The notes under the pieces are model-generated. The model did no database searches and had not been told where the DNA came from. It saw only the letters and a program-made list of their open reading frames with translations. A stretch of DNA of 64,000 nucleotides from Achatina immaculata (taxonomy: Eukaryota > Mollusca > Gastropoda > Stylommatophora > Achatinidae): the NCBI GenBank assembly GCA_009760885.1, contig CM019701.1:35788697-35852696 (forward strand), written 5' to 3'. Numbering within the stretch: the first letter of the stretch is position 1; every line of letters starts with the position of its first letter. This document shows, one piece after another, positions 1 through 12,556 of this stretch. The translations under genes and the position numbers were made by a program.

Positions 1-19
1 CGGCTATACTCAGCCCTTG

Positions 20-410
20 TCCACTTCATATACAATCATCTATTTCTATTATGTGTGACTCCTCAATACACATACATAGAATAGGTAAACTCTGGTACTA
101 TATATAATCTGCTATTACTGACAAATGCAGCTATATGCTGTACATACGCAGAATAGGTTCATCTGGGTTACAAATATGAATCATCCATTCTAAAACATAT
201 GTAAATATCCATTAAACATATGCAGAATAGGCAAAACTTTGGGTATCATAGATAATCATCCATTCTTAAACATATGTAAATATCCATTAAACATATGCAG
301 AATAGGCAAAACTTTAGGTATCATATATAATCATCCACTCTTAACATACGAGTCTATACGCTACACATGTGCAGAATGGGCAGAACTTGAGTATTAGGGT
401 AATCTGCCTT
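20..410. repeat. Degenerate tandem repeat, about 75-80 bp unit
   Basis: About five imperfect units share the core 'catatgcagaataggcaaaact' followed by 'tatcatatataatcatcc'. The two central units (about 185-330) are nearly identical and the outer ones are diverged. No coding potential is visible. It is probably a small satellite block; the array may begin before the window. Confidence 0.75.
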
Positions 411-3392
411 CATTTATCCCCAAAGGGATTGTGCCACGTACCACATGTACGCGCAACAAAACAATGTAATATCTAGGTCCTTAAAAAAAAAGACCCCGCT
501 CTGGTAATTTGTACCCTGAGCTCGGTCACATGGAATCTCCATATTCCGAGCTAGGTACCCAATCAGAGAACTACACCTGTTTGTGTAATCTCCTCATAAC
601 ATCACATCCGAGGTAATAATGTCATATCCGAAGCAATGCTGTCACATCACAGATAAATAACCAATTTGAACAATTGGCTATCTATAAGTCATCATCAGTA
701 ATGTCACCTAATTCAAGGCTACATGATTTATCATCAATACTAACTAAGTACTAATAAATCCATTACACAAAAAATAAACAGAGGAAAGAAAAATACATTC
801 ACTAATTGCTGCACAAGAACTATATAATCTATAAAAAAAATATGCTTAAGAGAATCTCCAACTGCCGCCTAATCTCCCAGCCAGATGTAGTAATAGTACT
901 TCCAGGGCTTCTGGTACATTTCCAATGCACTGCGTGACAAAGCCTAACCTCTTCCATAGTGCAAAGACTGTTTCTGGAAAAACTCAGACATGTAACCAAT
1001 ATCTATAACCAAAAAAAACAATATTAGAATTATACAATCTACCCAAAATAATCCAACCATACTTGCACCTAATACAGTCCAGAATAACTGCTGTACTTTT
1101 TAATTAAATAAGTTAAACAGCAAATGACAATCTTCCAGAGAAATTTTAACTAAGAATTCTCAGTTTTCTAACACCTATCAGAGTAAAGAAACTCAAATTA
1201 ATGACACATACACTAATGTCAAATATCAATATCATCCTTGCTAATGCAAAATCACAACAAAATGGTAAACTAAATGCTAATTAATCGCAATCCAGAAAAA
1301 TTCCACAGCAGAACAAAATAATTGTCCCTAATGTATAAACGCAATAATGTTCCTGAAATTTCTAGATAATCTTTCTAGAAGAAGCATATCTGGCAACTTC
1401 AAATCAACAGAATGTTCATTTCCAAAAACACATTTTTTTCACAGTTGAAGGTAGTCCAAAAAGTTACTATATCCCTCCATATGAATGTCTGGCGACTGGA
1501 TGAATCATAACTACTCAATTGTCAAGCACACTTCCAAAGAGAATGACAGTAAATAAATCCAACATTCACTATTTGAGCTATAATTAATAATGTTCAGTCT
1601 GCACGATCTGGCTTGACTTCTTGCTGAAATTTCAGAGGTCACAGTTAAGTTACAAATTGTTACCTGTCCCTTCCTACGTAGTACCAGCGAAATGTACCGT
1701 ACAAGCTGCACTGGTTCCTGTCAGGATACTGGTTCCTGGTTCCTGGCAGGATACTGGTTCAGGATCAGCTTCAATGGACTGGATACAAGCTACTGGTATG
1801 GCTTCATTCACTGTGCTGCCTAGTGCCCAGGAGCTAGAGGTGCCCCTCAAGATTCTGAGCAAGCTGGACATCGTCGCCGCCTTGAGTAGACGCCTCAAAG
1901 ACTCGTCAATACACCCCTGGCGCCAATTCGAATGAAGAAAAATGACGCCAATGCAACTCAACTCTTTTCCTAATCTAGACTCCTTTTCTTCTCCGGCAGA
2001 AGATGTCGGGAAGCCAATGCTGACAGAACTACCAACCGACATTCGAACGCTAGCTAGCTAACCAAACTCCAATCTTGACTCCCTAACTACAGACTTATCA
2101 ACTCCTAATCTATCTGCAAGCAACCTCCAAAACTGTTAAACTAGTTATCCTTACTCTGCAACACATTCCCTAATAACCAAAACACTAGTCTGCGCAGCAT
2201 GACACTAGAGATAAAAACGAGGCTAAGTAAACAGGTCATAGATCGATAATCGTAATCTAGGGCATGGTAACAATAGACAAAACTTTGTGTGTACTACACC
2301 ACTGCAGACAAAAAATTACTACACCCATGGAGACCTGCCAAGTATAGACCGTGAATGAGACCAGCGGCCCATGAGCAACAGCTAAAACAAATTGCTGCAA
2401 ACCGTGAAAGAAAGGGCTGGTCACGGCATCACTGTAACAGATATGACTATTTATACAATCTATGTGGCGTCACTGGAGTAGTGTTGCGCCGTTCTAAAAC
2501 AGTTTCTTCTTATGCACCAACTAAAGTGGTTTTCTACTGGTTTGATCATTGTCTACTTGTGAAGTACAGTTTGAACTTATAAATTTCTTCTTGTTGTTGG
2601 TGTTCTAAAACCACCCAATTTTCTATATTATACACTGAGAAAATACAACAAGACACCCAGGCTTCCAACTCCACAGAATAATACAGATACAACAACTTAA
2701 CATAACTTGGCAGTCTTCCAACCAAAACAAACTGGTCAACAATGAGAATTCCAACAAAGCCAATTGGTGTAGTTTATCATCAGACAACACACATTTATTA
2801 ATGGACCAAAATGAGGAGTGAAATCATGATGATGGGAATGTAGCCATCAGGCTGAACAGAAATTCCAAGTAACAAATGCCCGGCGTGAGAGAACTCTACG
2901 CCATATGGGCAGAAACCTTACAATGTCCTATACACATAAAATCATACTCACAACATTCCACCTAAAACCTCAGCCATCAAGAAACCTAATTCACCCAACT
3001 AACTACCAACAAATTGCCACTGCTAGAAGCTCTTCCTAAACGAGATTCCATCTACATCAAAACTACCCAAACAAGTAAGGCTCCTGCTACAACAAAACAA
3101 GTAAGGCTCTCCTCTTTAGACTAATCGTGAGTGGTATTTATACCATCCCTATCCACTCAGTTTTCTCCATGCTGCACGCTTTTCCCCAAGACCCCGCTCA
3201 ATGGTCTCAACCAACCTACCTTTTAACAAGGGTACTCACTCCAATAATTATTTTCCTAAATACCAAATTTGCTTATAACCCCTTGCCAAAAGCATACTAC
3301 TATAATACATACTATTATAGCTGTTGTTCTTCGCAGCCAGTGCTGTAGAGATGATGAGGCACAGCATCGTATCGGCATGGGAGCGGGTTATA
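411..3392. other. No recognised gene; unassigned sequence
   Basis: I see no conserved protein, RNA gene or clear mobile element here. Overlapping ORFs on both strands at 1621-2042 lie over a short GC-richer stretch with an internal repeat ('tcctggcaggatactggttc' and variants, about 1705-1765). Neither frame resembles a family I know. The last part (2600-3390) is plain AT-rich DNA. Confidence 0.5.
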
Positions 3393-3645
3393 GTGGCCAC
3401 TTATTTTATTTTATTCTATTTTTTAAATTCCTATTTTTTACATATCATTCATATGAATTTATAATTTATCTTCTGTTCTCTAATTCTGCATCCTATGTAT
3501 TTTTGTATGATTAAGGTTCAAACCGAAACGTCACAACTGTTCCTACATTTTTCCTAGATTATACATTTTGTTATCACAGTTTTACTTCGTGTATAATTAT
3601 ATACTTATTTTTATATACTTATACACTAATTATTCGTTTGTTACA
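3393..3645 (+). mobile_element. Penelope-like element 3' end (copy P1)
   Basis: This non-coding segment matches the 3' end of the longer Penelope copy at 14760-14990. It holds the sense-strand motif around 3507-3533 (ATGATTA, short stem, GAAACGTC) and ends in the shared terminus 'tatacactaattatt'. Only the untranslated end is left, with no RT or GIY-YIG coding. It contributes one copy of the mini-hammerhead-like motif. Confidence 0.8.
3507..3533 (+). ncRNA. Mini-hammerhead-like ribozyme motif (copy P1)
   Basis: The order is a flanking TTGT, the core ATGATTA, a short hairpin (GGT-TCAA-ACC), GAAAC, then GTC followed by ACAA. TTGT and ACAA can pair as stem I. A canonical hammerhead core reads CTGANGA, so core positions 3 and 8 differ here (C to A, G to T). 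Compared with the copy at 14850, the stem II pair T-A replaces C-G, a compensatory change. Activity is unknown. Confidence 0.55.
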
Positions 3646-4225
3646 AGCACGGACAATACGGTATAGCGTAAAAAAGAAAGTAAAAGAAAAAGAATTATCC
3701 TCTTTAAATTTATATTAATATAATCTTTTTTTTTTTTACAATTAGGCATACTGTTAAATACTTATGTAAGAAAATGACTACCGATAGCATGTAAATTCAG
3801 AGTCAGAAATAATAGTGATGCCAAGCAACCACAGGCTGCCCCGCGGGTAGTGTAACACTGACATTTATTATTTTTGATGGTTCATTGTATGAGCTTTGTT
3901 TCACGTTCAAGATTGTTTAAAATATTGTATAAAGTTACTTCCAAGCTATGTGTATAAAGTGTACATGAAACATAAATTAACTTCGTGTTTAAACTTGGGT
4001 CCTATCCCCAAGATATCTCGTCATGTACATGCAAGCATTTCAAAATCTGAAAACTTCAAAAATCCTGAACACTTCTGGTCTCAAGCATGTCGAATACGAG
4101 ATACTCACTTTGCATGAGTATTTAATTTTTAAAAAAATTAATGCATTTCACAGCAACATATTTATGTGGCCAAAACTTTTCAATGTATACAGCTACAGAT
4201 ATTAAATTTAGAAACCGACTAAATA

Positions 4226-5429
4226 TAAAAGGTGACCTCGCATAGTAGTTCGCCAAGTTTTCCTGTTTTCGGCGAGTTCTTCACCCTCATCAAGGGATTT
4301 TTATGCTTACTAATTTCGCCTCTCTTCGTAATGTCCTCCTTAGAGTTTCACGTGGTCGACCTCTTTTCTTCGGCCTATTGTGTTCCACTTGATAGCTTGC
4401 TTTGTGATTCTCTGATTGATTCTTCCCATCACATGACTGACAAATGTTCATCTCATTTTTCTGACCACCCAAGGGACAGGTTGTTGTTCACTCACCTGCC
4501 ATGACATTATTTGCCATGACCTGTCATGACATATTGTTGTTGTTAATTTGAAGTCCTATTTTGCTAGCCAGGCGTGATACTGACCATATCACCCTCTAGT
4601 GTGCTGACAGGTCAAGGAAAATATGGGCACTAACACCATATCCCTATGTGTCTCTAAGGCATGACAGGGTTACCTTTACTTTTTTTTACTTTTACCTGTT
4701 TTGCTAGCCAGTGAAGACAGGTATCTGTTTTTTTTTTCTTACACTGAATTGATATTGTCACTAATAAAGAGTTATCTCATTTCTCTCCGTTGTTCTTGAA
4801 TTTGTTCCACTTTATACCGAGTATTTTCCTTAGGCATTCGTTGTTGATTTCTTAACTGTTTTTCAGATTTCGCATGCATAAATGAGGGTGGATATTACAT
4901 TTGAAGTGAATAATCTTAGCTTGGTTTATGTGGTTATAACTTTTGAGTGCCATATTTTCTCACAGTTATTGAAGGTCAATGCTGCTTTTGCAAGTCAGAT
5001 TCTAACTTCCTTTCTGGTGTCATCATCTTGTCTATGTTGCTGCCAAGGTATGCAGACTTCAATACCTGTTCGTTCTACATATATTTTTCCTTCATGATTA
5101 ATAGGAAGTTTCATTATTTTTTGTTGTTGTTAATTTCAAGTCCTATTTTTCTAGCCAGTGAATGAAGAAAGGCATCTGTTTTTTTCTTGCAGTGAATTCA
5201 TAGTATCAGTTATTTGCATAGTCAGGATCTTCTAGGATCCCATTGTCCCATGTATCCAATCAACGCTCCTTTTACCTGTGTAAGATTTTTTCATTATGAA
5301 GTCTATGGCAATTAAAAAATCAAGGGAGAAATATACATCCTTAATTCACGCCTATTTCAGTCTGTAACCATTCGTTCATTCGTTCTTCTGTGTTCACTGC
5401 ACAAATATATCAATTGTACGATGTTGACA
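4226..5429 (-). pseudogene. RTE-type LINE, family C (copy C1, 3' part)
   Basis: The minus strand encodes the C-terminal tail of an RTE-type reverse transcriptase polyprotein: a KKRGRPRETLRRTL block at about 4290-4400, preceded (4780-5420) by decayed palm/thumb sequence with many stops. The copy continues past the RTE-A insertion at 6938-7620. Two later insertions sit inside it: a SINE (4571-4698) and RTE-A copy A1 (5430-6925). The same family recurs at 16643, 19985, 46943, 54384 and 56413. It is not functional. Confidence 0.75.
4571..4698 (+). mobile_element. 5'-truncated SINE (copy S1)
   Basis: A 128 bp non-coding insertion inside RTE-C copy C1 is flanked by an exact 12 bp duplication (TTTTGCTAGCCA at 4559-4570 and 4699-4710). 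Its body matches the 3' half of the full SINE at 35899-36321 ('ggcgtgatactgacca', 'ggaaaatatg'). It ends in a run of TTTACTTTT/TTTACC, the tail type shared by the SINEs in this window. The tRNA-like head is missing. Confidence 0.85.
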
Positions 5430-6925
5430 GTTCTGTAGTTGGTGCATAATTTCAGGTTACCCTTTTTTGGCAGTGGTATGAATACAGTTCTTTTCCATTC
5501 TTTTGGCCAAATACCTGAATGCCATATCTTTTCACATAGTGCATGATAGATTGTTGCACACTCCTTTCCTCCTGCTTTAATAAATTCAGCGGTTATCTCA
5601 TCACATCCTGGTGATTTACCATTTTATGCACCAACTACAGAACTGTTGCCCTGATTAGTCATGCCAGTAAAATTCTGTTAAAAATCATAATGGGTAGACT
5701 TCGAAAGAAAATAGAAGAAGAAGTCAATATGGTCCAAGCTGGCTTCAGGCAAGGAAGAGGATCAAGAGATCATATATTCAATCTAAGATTAATAATAGAG
5801 AAATGCAGGGAGTTTAATGTGAATCTATATTTATCCTTTATAGACTACTCAAAGGCATTTGATTGTGTACAGCACCAGAAACTTTGGGAAATAATGGAAA
5901 AAATGGGATTTCCAACACATTTGATACAATTAACATCACTGCTGTATTTAGACCAACAAGCAGCAGTAAGAATAAATGGTGAAACAACAAGTTGGTTTGA
6001 CATAAAACAAGGGGTCCGTCAGGGGTGCATATTGTCACCCTACTTATTTAACTTGTATACTGAAAATATAATGAGGAATGTTAGAGAAGATGTAGACAAA
6101 GAATATTACGATGCCATAACAGTTGGAGGTTATGACATACCAGAGATTAGATATGCTGATGACACAGTATTGCTGTCCACAACACAAGAAGGAATGGAAA
6201 AACTAATTATGTCAGTCCGCAAGAACAGCGAAGAGCAGAACCTCTATCTTAATGCAAAGAAAACTAAAGTGATGACAACTGACAAAACAAACAAGGCAAC
6301 TGAAATATGTATCAATGAGGAAAAACTGGAAGAAGTGGAGAGTTTTGAATATCTTGGATCACTACTAACTAATAATGGAGATACAATGAGGGAAATTAAA
6401 AGGAGGACATCTATTGCTCTTCAGAAAGTAAAACAAATAAAGAATCTGTGGAGAGGAGCAGACAGGACCACAAAAATAAGATTTTTAAGGACATGCATCT
6501 TTCCTATCGCAACATATGCCTGTGAGACCTGGACACTTAACAAAACAGCTGAGAAGCACATAAATGCCTTTGAATGTAAATGCTATAGAAGAGTTCTCCA
6601 AATATCGTGGACACAAAAAAGAACAAATATATCTATACTACAAGAGCTTAATATTGAAGAAGGCTGGCTAGTAAAGAGGATTAAAGAGAGAAAACTTAAA
6701 TATTTTGGCCACATTAAACGTCATGATAATTTAGAGAAGACCGTATTGGAAGGATACATAATGGGAAAAAGAAAAAGAGGAAGACCGAAACGAAGATGGC
6801 TGCAAGACATCGTTGATGATCTGGAAATGGATGCAGCAGCAGCAGGCCATCTTGCTCACAACCGAGAGGCCTACAGGAGTGCTGTTTGGGAGGCAACGTT
6901 CCGCAAGGGACATGCAAAGGAATGA
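5430..6925 (+). pseudogene. RTE-type LINE, family A, 5'-inverted insertion (copy A1)
   Basis: This holds the longest uninterrupted LINE reading frame here (411 codons, 5690-6925). Visible RT motifs are FIDYSKAFDCV (motif A), KQGVRQGCILSPYLF (B), RYADDTVLL (C) and FEYLGSLL, followed by a KRKRGRPKRRWLQD tail. The endonuclease half is missing, so the copy is 5'-truncated. The first 196 bp (5430-5625) are the adjoining upstream RT segment in inverted orientation, with 17 bp of overlap at the junction. An exact 12 bp duplication ACGATGTTGACA (5418-5429 and 6926-6937) bounds it. The intact frame suggests a young copy, but it cannot be autonomous. Confidence 0.9.
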
Positions 6926-6937
6926 ACGATGTTGACA

Positions 6938-7620
6938 ATTTTAGAAGGTATTCTATATATTCTTAAAATTCTCCACAATAAATCAAAGTGCTTTTTTAAA
7001 GTCTGTGAAGATCATGATTAATGGATTCTGCTTTTCAGTATGTTCTTGAAACATTATTCTTAGAGTAAAGATCTGGTCGAGGCAGTTTCTCCCATATCGA
7101 AATCCTGCTTGTTCCTCTCCCATTGCAGTATCCACTATATGCAGTATCTTTAATTCTATTCAGAATGACTGTGCAAAATACTTCTGATACAATTGATTAA
7201 TCCTCTCCAATTTTTTCAGTCGCTAAGGTTGTCTTTTTTGGGTATTTTAACAAATGATTCCTTTTTTCCATTTAGAAGTGACCGTTTCTTCTTTCTGAAC
7301 TTTACTAAACATTCTCTGTAGCTGGCTCATGTTGTCACTGTTATAGCTTTTAACATTTCGACTGTTATTTCATCTCCACTGCAGCTATGTTCACATTAGG
7401 TTCACTGCTTTTCAGTTTCATTCAATGTAATTTCATCTACGTTGACATTTAGTTGTGAGATTGGTAAGTCGGTTTCAAGGTCTATCAATTCTTTTGAGTG
7501 TGGTCGATGAAGTAATTCCTGGAAGTGTTCAGCATACCTTTGTTTTTGGTCTTTACTTACAGGATGCCAGTTTTGCTAAAGATTGGTTTTTCTTTGGATG
7601 TAATTGTAGCTGTTAGCCTC
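6938..7620 (-). pseudogene. RTE-type LINE, family C (copy C1, 5' part)
   Basis: This is the continuation of the LINE interrupted by A1. Minus-strand translation with frameshifts gives RT fingers/palm remnants, including EEQAGFRYGRNCLDQIFTLR and IFTDFKKA (about 7010-7130), preceded by a linker with many stops. The flanking duplication of A1 shows both halves were once continuous. Confidence 0.7.
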
Positions 7621-9639
7621 TTGTGTATGTTGTAGAGAGTTTTGCTATGTTTCTGCTGCTTTCGATGTTTCTGTCACCATGCGTGTTATTCTTTCATCTC
7701 ATGTATTTGAAAATTTTACTTTACTGTACTTTACTTCACTGTATATATTGTATATATGTTGCTTTTTCCAAATATTTTCCAAGATCTGCCTTTACATTCA
7801 ACACGGCTAATTTGGCTGCTCGTCCTTCATGTATGTATTTCCATGTATTTTCCGATGTAGACTATGTCTATGTAATCTACATGTATTATATATAATGTTT
7901 AAGAATTTGGTTAATTACAGCTGTTAAGGCACTCTCTTGGCATGTACTTCCGTACTGCATGGCCAAGATTCCCTAACCCAATGATCGCCAACCCAGGATT
8001 CTCCCCTCCAATGAATACTATATTAAAGTTGGGCATCAGGTTAAACATGCATCACAATATTACCACAACATGATACAGATATTATCAAGTCATATATAAA
8101 AATAAACTAACGTTTATTTACTCAACAACAAGGATCAATTGAACCACAGGACATACATTCACACAGAACATGAACACATATTATAAAAACATATGCAGGC
8201 AAAATATCGATCAGTGCAATATTCATTAGCTCATGTAACTAAAATAATAACTACAACAACCATGGCTATTTGTTCTCAAAACCCCTCATCCCAATACACA
8301 ATTCATTACTCCAAAACGTGCACATACGCTTTATTTCCATGCGGCTACCCTGCCCTGCCCTGTCACTCTACCCCTTCATACATAAATTCACGTGTGCTAT
8401 CGCATTAATAATCTCACTTCTTCAATACATGAAATCCATGTGTGCTTATCGCACTATTACTCCTAAGTTCAATAAAGATCAAATATGTGCTCATGCACTA
8501 TGTTCCCTTCGAGTTCATGAAGTTCAAATAGTGTGTCAACACACTAATACTTCGTCTCGGTTCATTATTTCAAATATGCTCATGCACTAATACATATATC
8601 CACAGTTTCAGGAAGTTCACATTAAGACCAAGCTTGATGGCATCAATAGGAATCACTAATATAATTATCTCCACAGCTACATGAATTTCCCATAACAATA
8701 ATTCAAGAGAACGTGCATCATCAGGAATCACAGTATGTATATATCAGCATGATTCATCATGAACACAATACATATCCATATGTATGTAACACAAAAATAT
8801 CAGGGCGACAGGGACCAGGGATCTCCATATCAGCGAGATCGATTCAGCCCCGATATGCTTGTACTCATCTCAATCTTATCTTATTGATTTTCCCTCACGT
8901 TTTCATTCCTCATATAGTATACATCATGCACGAGTGTGGACGCAGTTCGCTATCGTCATTCTGAGCCACGCCCGCTCGTCCACACCAATATAAATGGTTT
9001 TATAATGCACCACTTCCTGTTGCTGCTGCGATTAAGGCTGTGCTGTAAGAGTTCCATAATTCTCTATATCTGCCTCCTCTACCTCACTGAGAGCTGGGAA
9101 ATGATTGGGAATTTCCAGATTGAAATTCTTGTTAATATTGTCTTCTAGTTTTAGTCTTATTTTCCCTATACACAGCTTGCGGTCACTAATGACATCTACA
9201 CTTTGCTCTTACGTATGCTCTTACATCTATCAGAGATGTTCTGAATTGCAAAAATGGTATATGTGGTTACTGGTTCTATCATCTGGGAATATCCATGCTG
9301 TTTTATGTATCTGTGTATGAAAATATTATTCCTCTTATGACCATATGTAGAAGTGCCCCAAAATAAATCTTTAATTATCCGCATTTTTAAAGGATTTATT
9401 TTAAAAATAAATAACTAGGAAATATTTTATTAAATAAAATATTGTATAAGAGAAAACTGAACGTAAATTTGATTAACGTAACACCAGCAGAAATTACATG
9501 ATTAAATCATACACAACACGAAGAAGATCGCTATGATCATTTTTTTATAACATGCGCAGAGGCTCCGTCTTCAGATTTTTTTAAAACTGCGTATACATTG
9601 AATAATAGCACAGGAAATAAGGAAGACCCATGAGGAAGC
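7621..9639. other. No recognised gene; AT-rich sequence
   Basis: No conserved protein or RNA is recognisable. ORFs are short and of low-complexity composition. A GC-richer patch at about 8800-9000 contains nothing I can name. Confidence 0.5.
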
Positions 9640-11010
9640 CCTGTTAAAATGGTTTTGGGGTCTGAGATTCATGATTTGTATCCCATGGCGATCGCCTTAA
9701 CAGCATTAAAGCTATCCGTTGAACTAATCTTGCATCTTCTCCAAACTCCATCAAAATTGTCAACAGCGTTATGTAATCCACTCTGCTTTATAAATCCTCA
9801 AGATCAAGTGCCACATCTACGGTTTACTCTTTTCTTAGAAATCCCTCATTTACATCATACGCCAGGATCGCTGCGTTGTATCTTTCCTGGACGATAACTT
9901 TCTAATGTATTGGGTAGTAGCTCGCTAGTCTCTAGAAAGCCTGACAATCACCAGGCTCAAATCCCCTCAATCACGTTGCTATACACATTTTGTAATGTTG
10001 TAATTCAGTAACCGTTCAGTTTTTACAAGTATTTGTCTTTGCCTATTTTTTGCACTGGGATCAAGCAACTTTGCCAGGTATTACGCCAGTCTTCAAACTG
10101 ATTCGTAATCTTCTGTTATCTGCTTTACCACCTTGTCGTCAGCTGCTTTAAGATGTCCGTCCCGAACGCCATCAGGACTGGGTGCACCATTAATTGTCCG
10201 TCTTCAATTCTACTGGGCATTCCACGATTTCTGTGTGTACAAAATGTGATATTATGTTTCTCGTCATTATACGCTCTTCACTATTACCCTGATCCGATTG
10301 TTTGACGTATCTATGGAAACAAGCTCGCTCTTTCTGCTCATCAGATCTCAGTACATTATCTTCTTCATCCCTTATTTTGGTATTCATTTGTTCTCCAGGC
10401 TTGTTGTTCATTCTCCCCTGCACCTGCCAGAGTTTGCGCAAAGACATCTCAGCTGTTATTTTTTGTATCAAATTATTCCATGTCATCGCATTTGACTTCA
10501 TAGCAAGAGATTTGAGTGCATTCGTTGTCTTCTGCATTTCCGCCTCTGCTCCGCTGAGTTCTTCAGCTGTTGCGTGGGGATTTCCTCTAGAATCTGTGTG
10601 TCGCCTCTCCCTTGGTCAGCCAGGCATTTTCTATTTGCTCTGTCCATCAAAGTGGTCGACTGAATCTCCTGTTCTCTACTTTCCTTTGCCGTGATTTCAG
10701 TCTAATTTAACCTAGAACCTGCCCATCTGAGCGCTCATATTTAAAGGTATGTCTCGTTTTTTTTTTTTTGGTAACATTTCTCAGTTTTATTAATTTTCAC
10801 AGTGCAGTGGAGATGATCACTTTCACTATAAGCAATAGTATCCCGTGCGCGTCCAGCAAGCCTTGTGTGGATACCAAAGTCAGATTTGTGCTTAAATCCG
10901 GCTTCTGCTCTCTCATGTTCCCAGTTGCGTAATTTTCTTTCTGTTCACTACAAATAGGTTAATTCCTAAGAGTGTAGTATTTATCGACCCTCTGTATTTT
11001 CCACACTGTT
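9640..11010 (-). pseudogene. Decayed I/Jockey-type LINE
   Basis: Broken minus-strand frames read in LINE order. An endonuclease end (YSESDHLHCTV) lies near 10800-10860. A linker follows at 10190-10537 (115 codons open, with an LWQVQGRMNN segment). Then come an RT start (PSPDGVRDGHLKAADDKV, about 10120-10190) and a palm segment containing VDVALDLEDL (about 9780-9860). Stops and frameshifts interrupt it throughout. A related element lies at 20985-24420 on the other strand. Confidence 0.7.
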
Positions 11011-11121
11011 GGTCCAGCATCGTGTACACAAGTCGACACACACTAGCGATCTATCCAATTTAGATAAGAACATCCACACCCCGTTAGTGAGTGGTTTTCA
11101 ACGTACAGTATATAGTAAATA

Positions 11122-11148
11122 AGAGGGGTGATTGATAAGTTCTCGGCA
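11122..11148 (+). repeat. Mariner left terminal inverted repeat
   Basis: It starts AGAGGGGTGATTGATAAG and continues TTCTCGGCAT, immediately after TA. It is the inverted partner of 15412-15439 with a few mismatches. Confidence 0.88.
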
Positions 11149-11320
11149 TAAGTTACAACGGATTATTTGTGGACAATTTTTTTGGGTTATTTCTCAACAC
11201 AGTCCCCTTGCATGTTTATGGACTTAGTCCCGCGATCCTGGAGCATACGGATCCCCTCTTTGTAAAAGTCAGCATATTGTGCCAGTAGAAAGTGGCCTAC
11301 AGCATGAATGACGTAATCAT
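11135..11320 (-). pseudogene. Mariner transposase, C-terminal end
   Basis: Minus-strand translation gives VIHAVGHFLLAQYADFYKEG and ends in GDCVEK, the usual mariner C-terminus. The frame continues across the A2 insertion to 12433-12483, which supplies the preceding FLKGAQ...DRKFVSDD segment with one frameshift. This confirms that A2 landed inside the transposase gene. Confidence 0.82.
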
Positions 11321-12425
11321 TCATTCCTTTGCATGTCCCTTGCGGAACTTTGCCTCCCTAACACCACTCCTGTAGGCCTCTCGGTTGTGAGCAAGATGGC
11401 CTGCTGCTGCTGCATCCATTTCCAGATCATCAACGATGTCTTGCAGCCATCTTCGTTTCGGTCTTCCTCTTTTTCTTTTTCCCAGTATGTATCCTTCCAA
11501 TACGGTCTTCTCTAAATTATCATGACGTTTAATGTGTCCAAAATATTTAAGTTTTCTCTCTTTAATCCTCTTTACTAGCCAGCCTTCTTCAATATTAAGC
11601 TCTTGTAGTATAGATATATTTGTTCTTTTTTGTGTCCACGATATTTGGAGAACTCTTCTATAGCATTTATGTGCTTCTCTGCTGTTTTGTTAAGTGTCCA
11701 GGTCTCACAGGCATATGTTGCGATGGGAAAGATGCATGCCCTTAAAAATCTTATTTTTGTGGTTCTGTCTGCTCCTCTCCACAAATTCTTTATTTGTTTT
11801 ACTTTCTGAAGAGCAATAGATGTCCTCCTTTTAATTTCCCTCATTGTATCTCCATTATTAGTTAGTAGTGATCCAAGATATTCAAAACTCTCCACTTCTT
11901 CCAGTTTTTCCTCACTGATACATATTTCAGTTGCCTTGTTTGTTTTGTCAGTTGTCATCAATTTAGTTTTCTTTGCATTAAAATAGAGGTTCTGCTCTTC
12001 GCTGTTCTTGCGGACTGACATAATTAGTTTTTCCATTCCTTCTTGTGTTGTGGACAGCAATACTGTGTCATCAGCATATCTAATCTCTGGTATGTCATAA
12101 CCTCCAACTGTTATGGCATCGTAATATTCTTTGTACATCTTCTCTAACATTCCTCATTATATTTTCAGTATACAAGTTAAATAAGTAGGGTGACAATATG
12201 CACCCCTGACGGACCCCTTGTTTTATGTCAAACCAAGTTGTTGTTTCACCATTTATTCTTACTGCTGCTTGTTGGTTTAAATACAGCAGTGATGTTAATT
12301 GTATCAAATGTGTTGGAAATCCCATTTTTTCCATTATTTCCCAAAGTTTCTGGTGCTGTACACAATCAAATGCCTTTGAGTAGTCTATAAAGGATAAATA
12401 TAGATTCACATTAAACTCCCTGCAT
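11321..12425 (-). pseudogene. RTE-type LINE, family A (copy A2)
   Basis: A 5'-truncated RTE-A copy close in sequence to A1. Frames at 12409-12095 and 12150-11575 carry FIDYSKAFDCV, GVRQGCILSPYLF, RYADDTVLL and FEYLGSLL. The C-terminal block at 11500-11340 is broken by frameshifts. It is bounded by TAATCAT (11314-11320 and 12426-12432). The 3' end carries a short TGAA-type tail. It split the mariner transposase. Confidence 0.88.
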
Positions 12426-12432
12426 TAATCAT

Positions 12433-12483
12433 CTGAAACAAATTTGCGATCACTGAGCTCCTTTGAGGAATGAGAAGATGTAG
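12433..12483 (-). pseudogene. Mariner transposase fragment upstream of A2
   Basis: The minus strand encodes FLKGAQ...DRKFVSDD with one frameshift. This is the mariner segment that precedes the C-terminal piece at 11135-11313, so the two were contiguous before A2 inserted. Coding is lost beyond this point. Confidence 0.7.
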
Positions 12484-12556
12484 ACAAAGAATATTACAAG
12501 AGCTTAATATTGAAGAAGGCTGGCTAGTAGAGGATTAAAGAAAGAACTTAAATATT
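12474..12556 (+). mobile_element. RTE-A fragment with internal deletion
   Basis: Two short pieces of RTE-A sense sequence are fused: the part around 'gatgtagacaaagaatatta' and the part starting 'aagagcttaatattgaagaa'. In copy A1 these lie roughly 540 bp apart (near 6090 and 6640). The fusion sits directly before the Penelope coding start. Confidence 0.7.

Noticed and set aside
20..410. CRISPR array
   Set aside because: Units are adjacent and degenerate without constant repeat/unique spacer structure, and the window is eukaryotic.
1621..2042. Overlapping 104- and 122-codon ORFs as genes
   Set aside because: No homology recognised in either; the region contains a short internal repeat and both frames are explained by locally higher GC.
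4232..4504. Plus-strand ORF of 90 codons with hydrophobic stretches
   Set aside because: It is the shadow of the RTE-C tail on the minus strand.
6714..6938. Antisense ORF (MHVPCGTLPPKQHSCRPLG type) that recurs at six or more places
   Set aside because: It is the reverse strand of the RTE-A C-terminal block, present in each copy. Conservation follows from the LINE, and the composition is that of a shadow frame.
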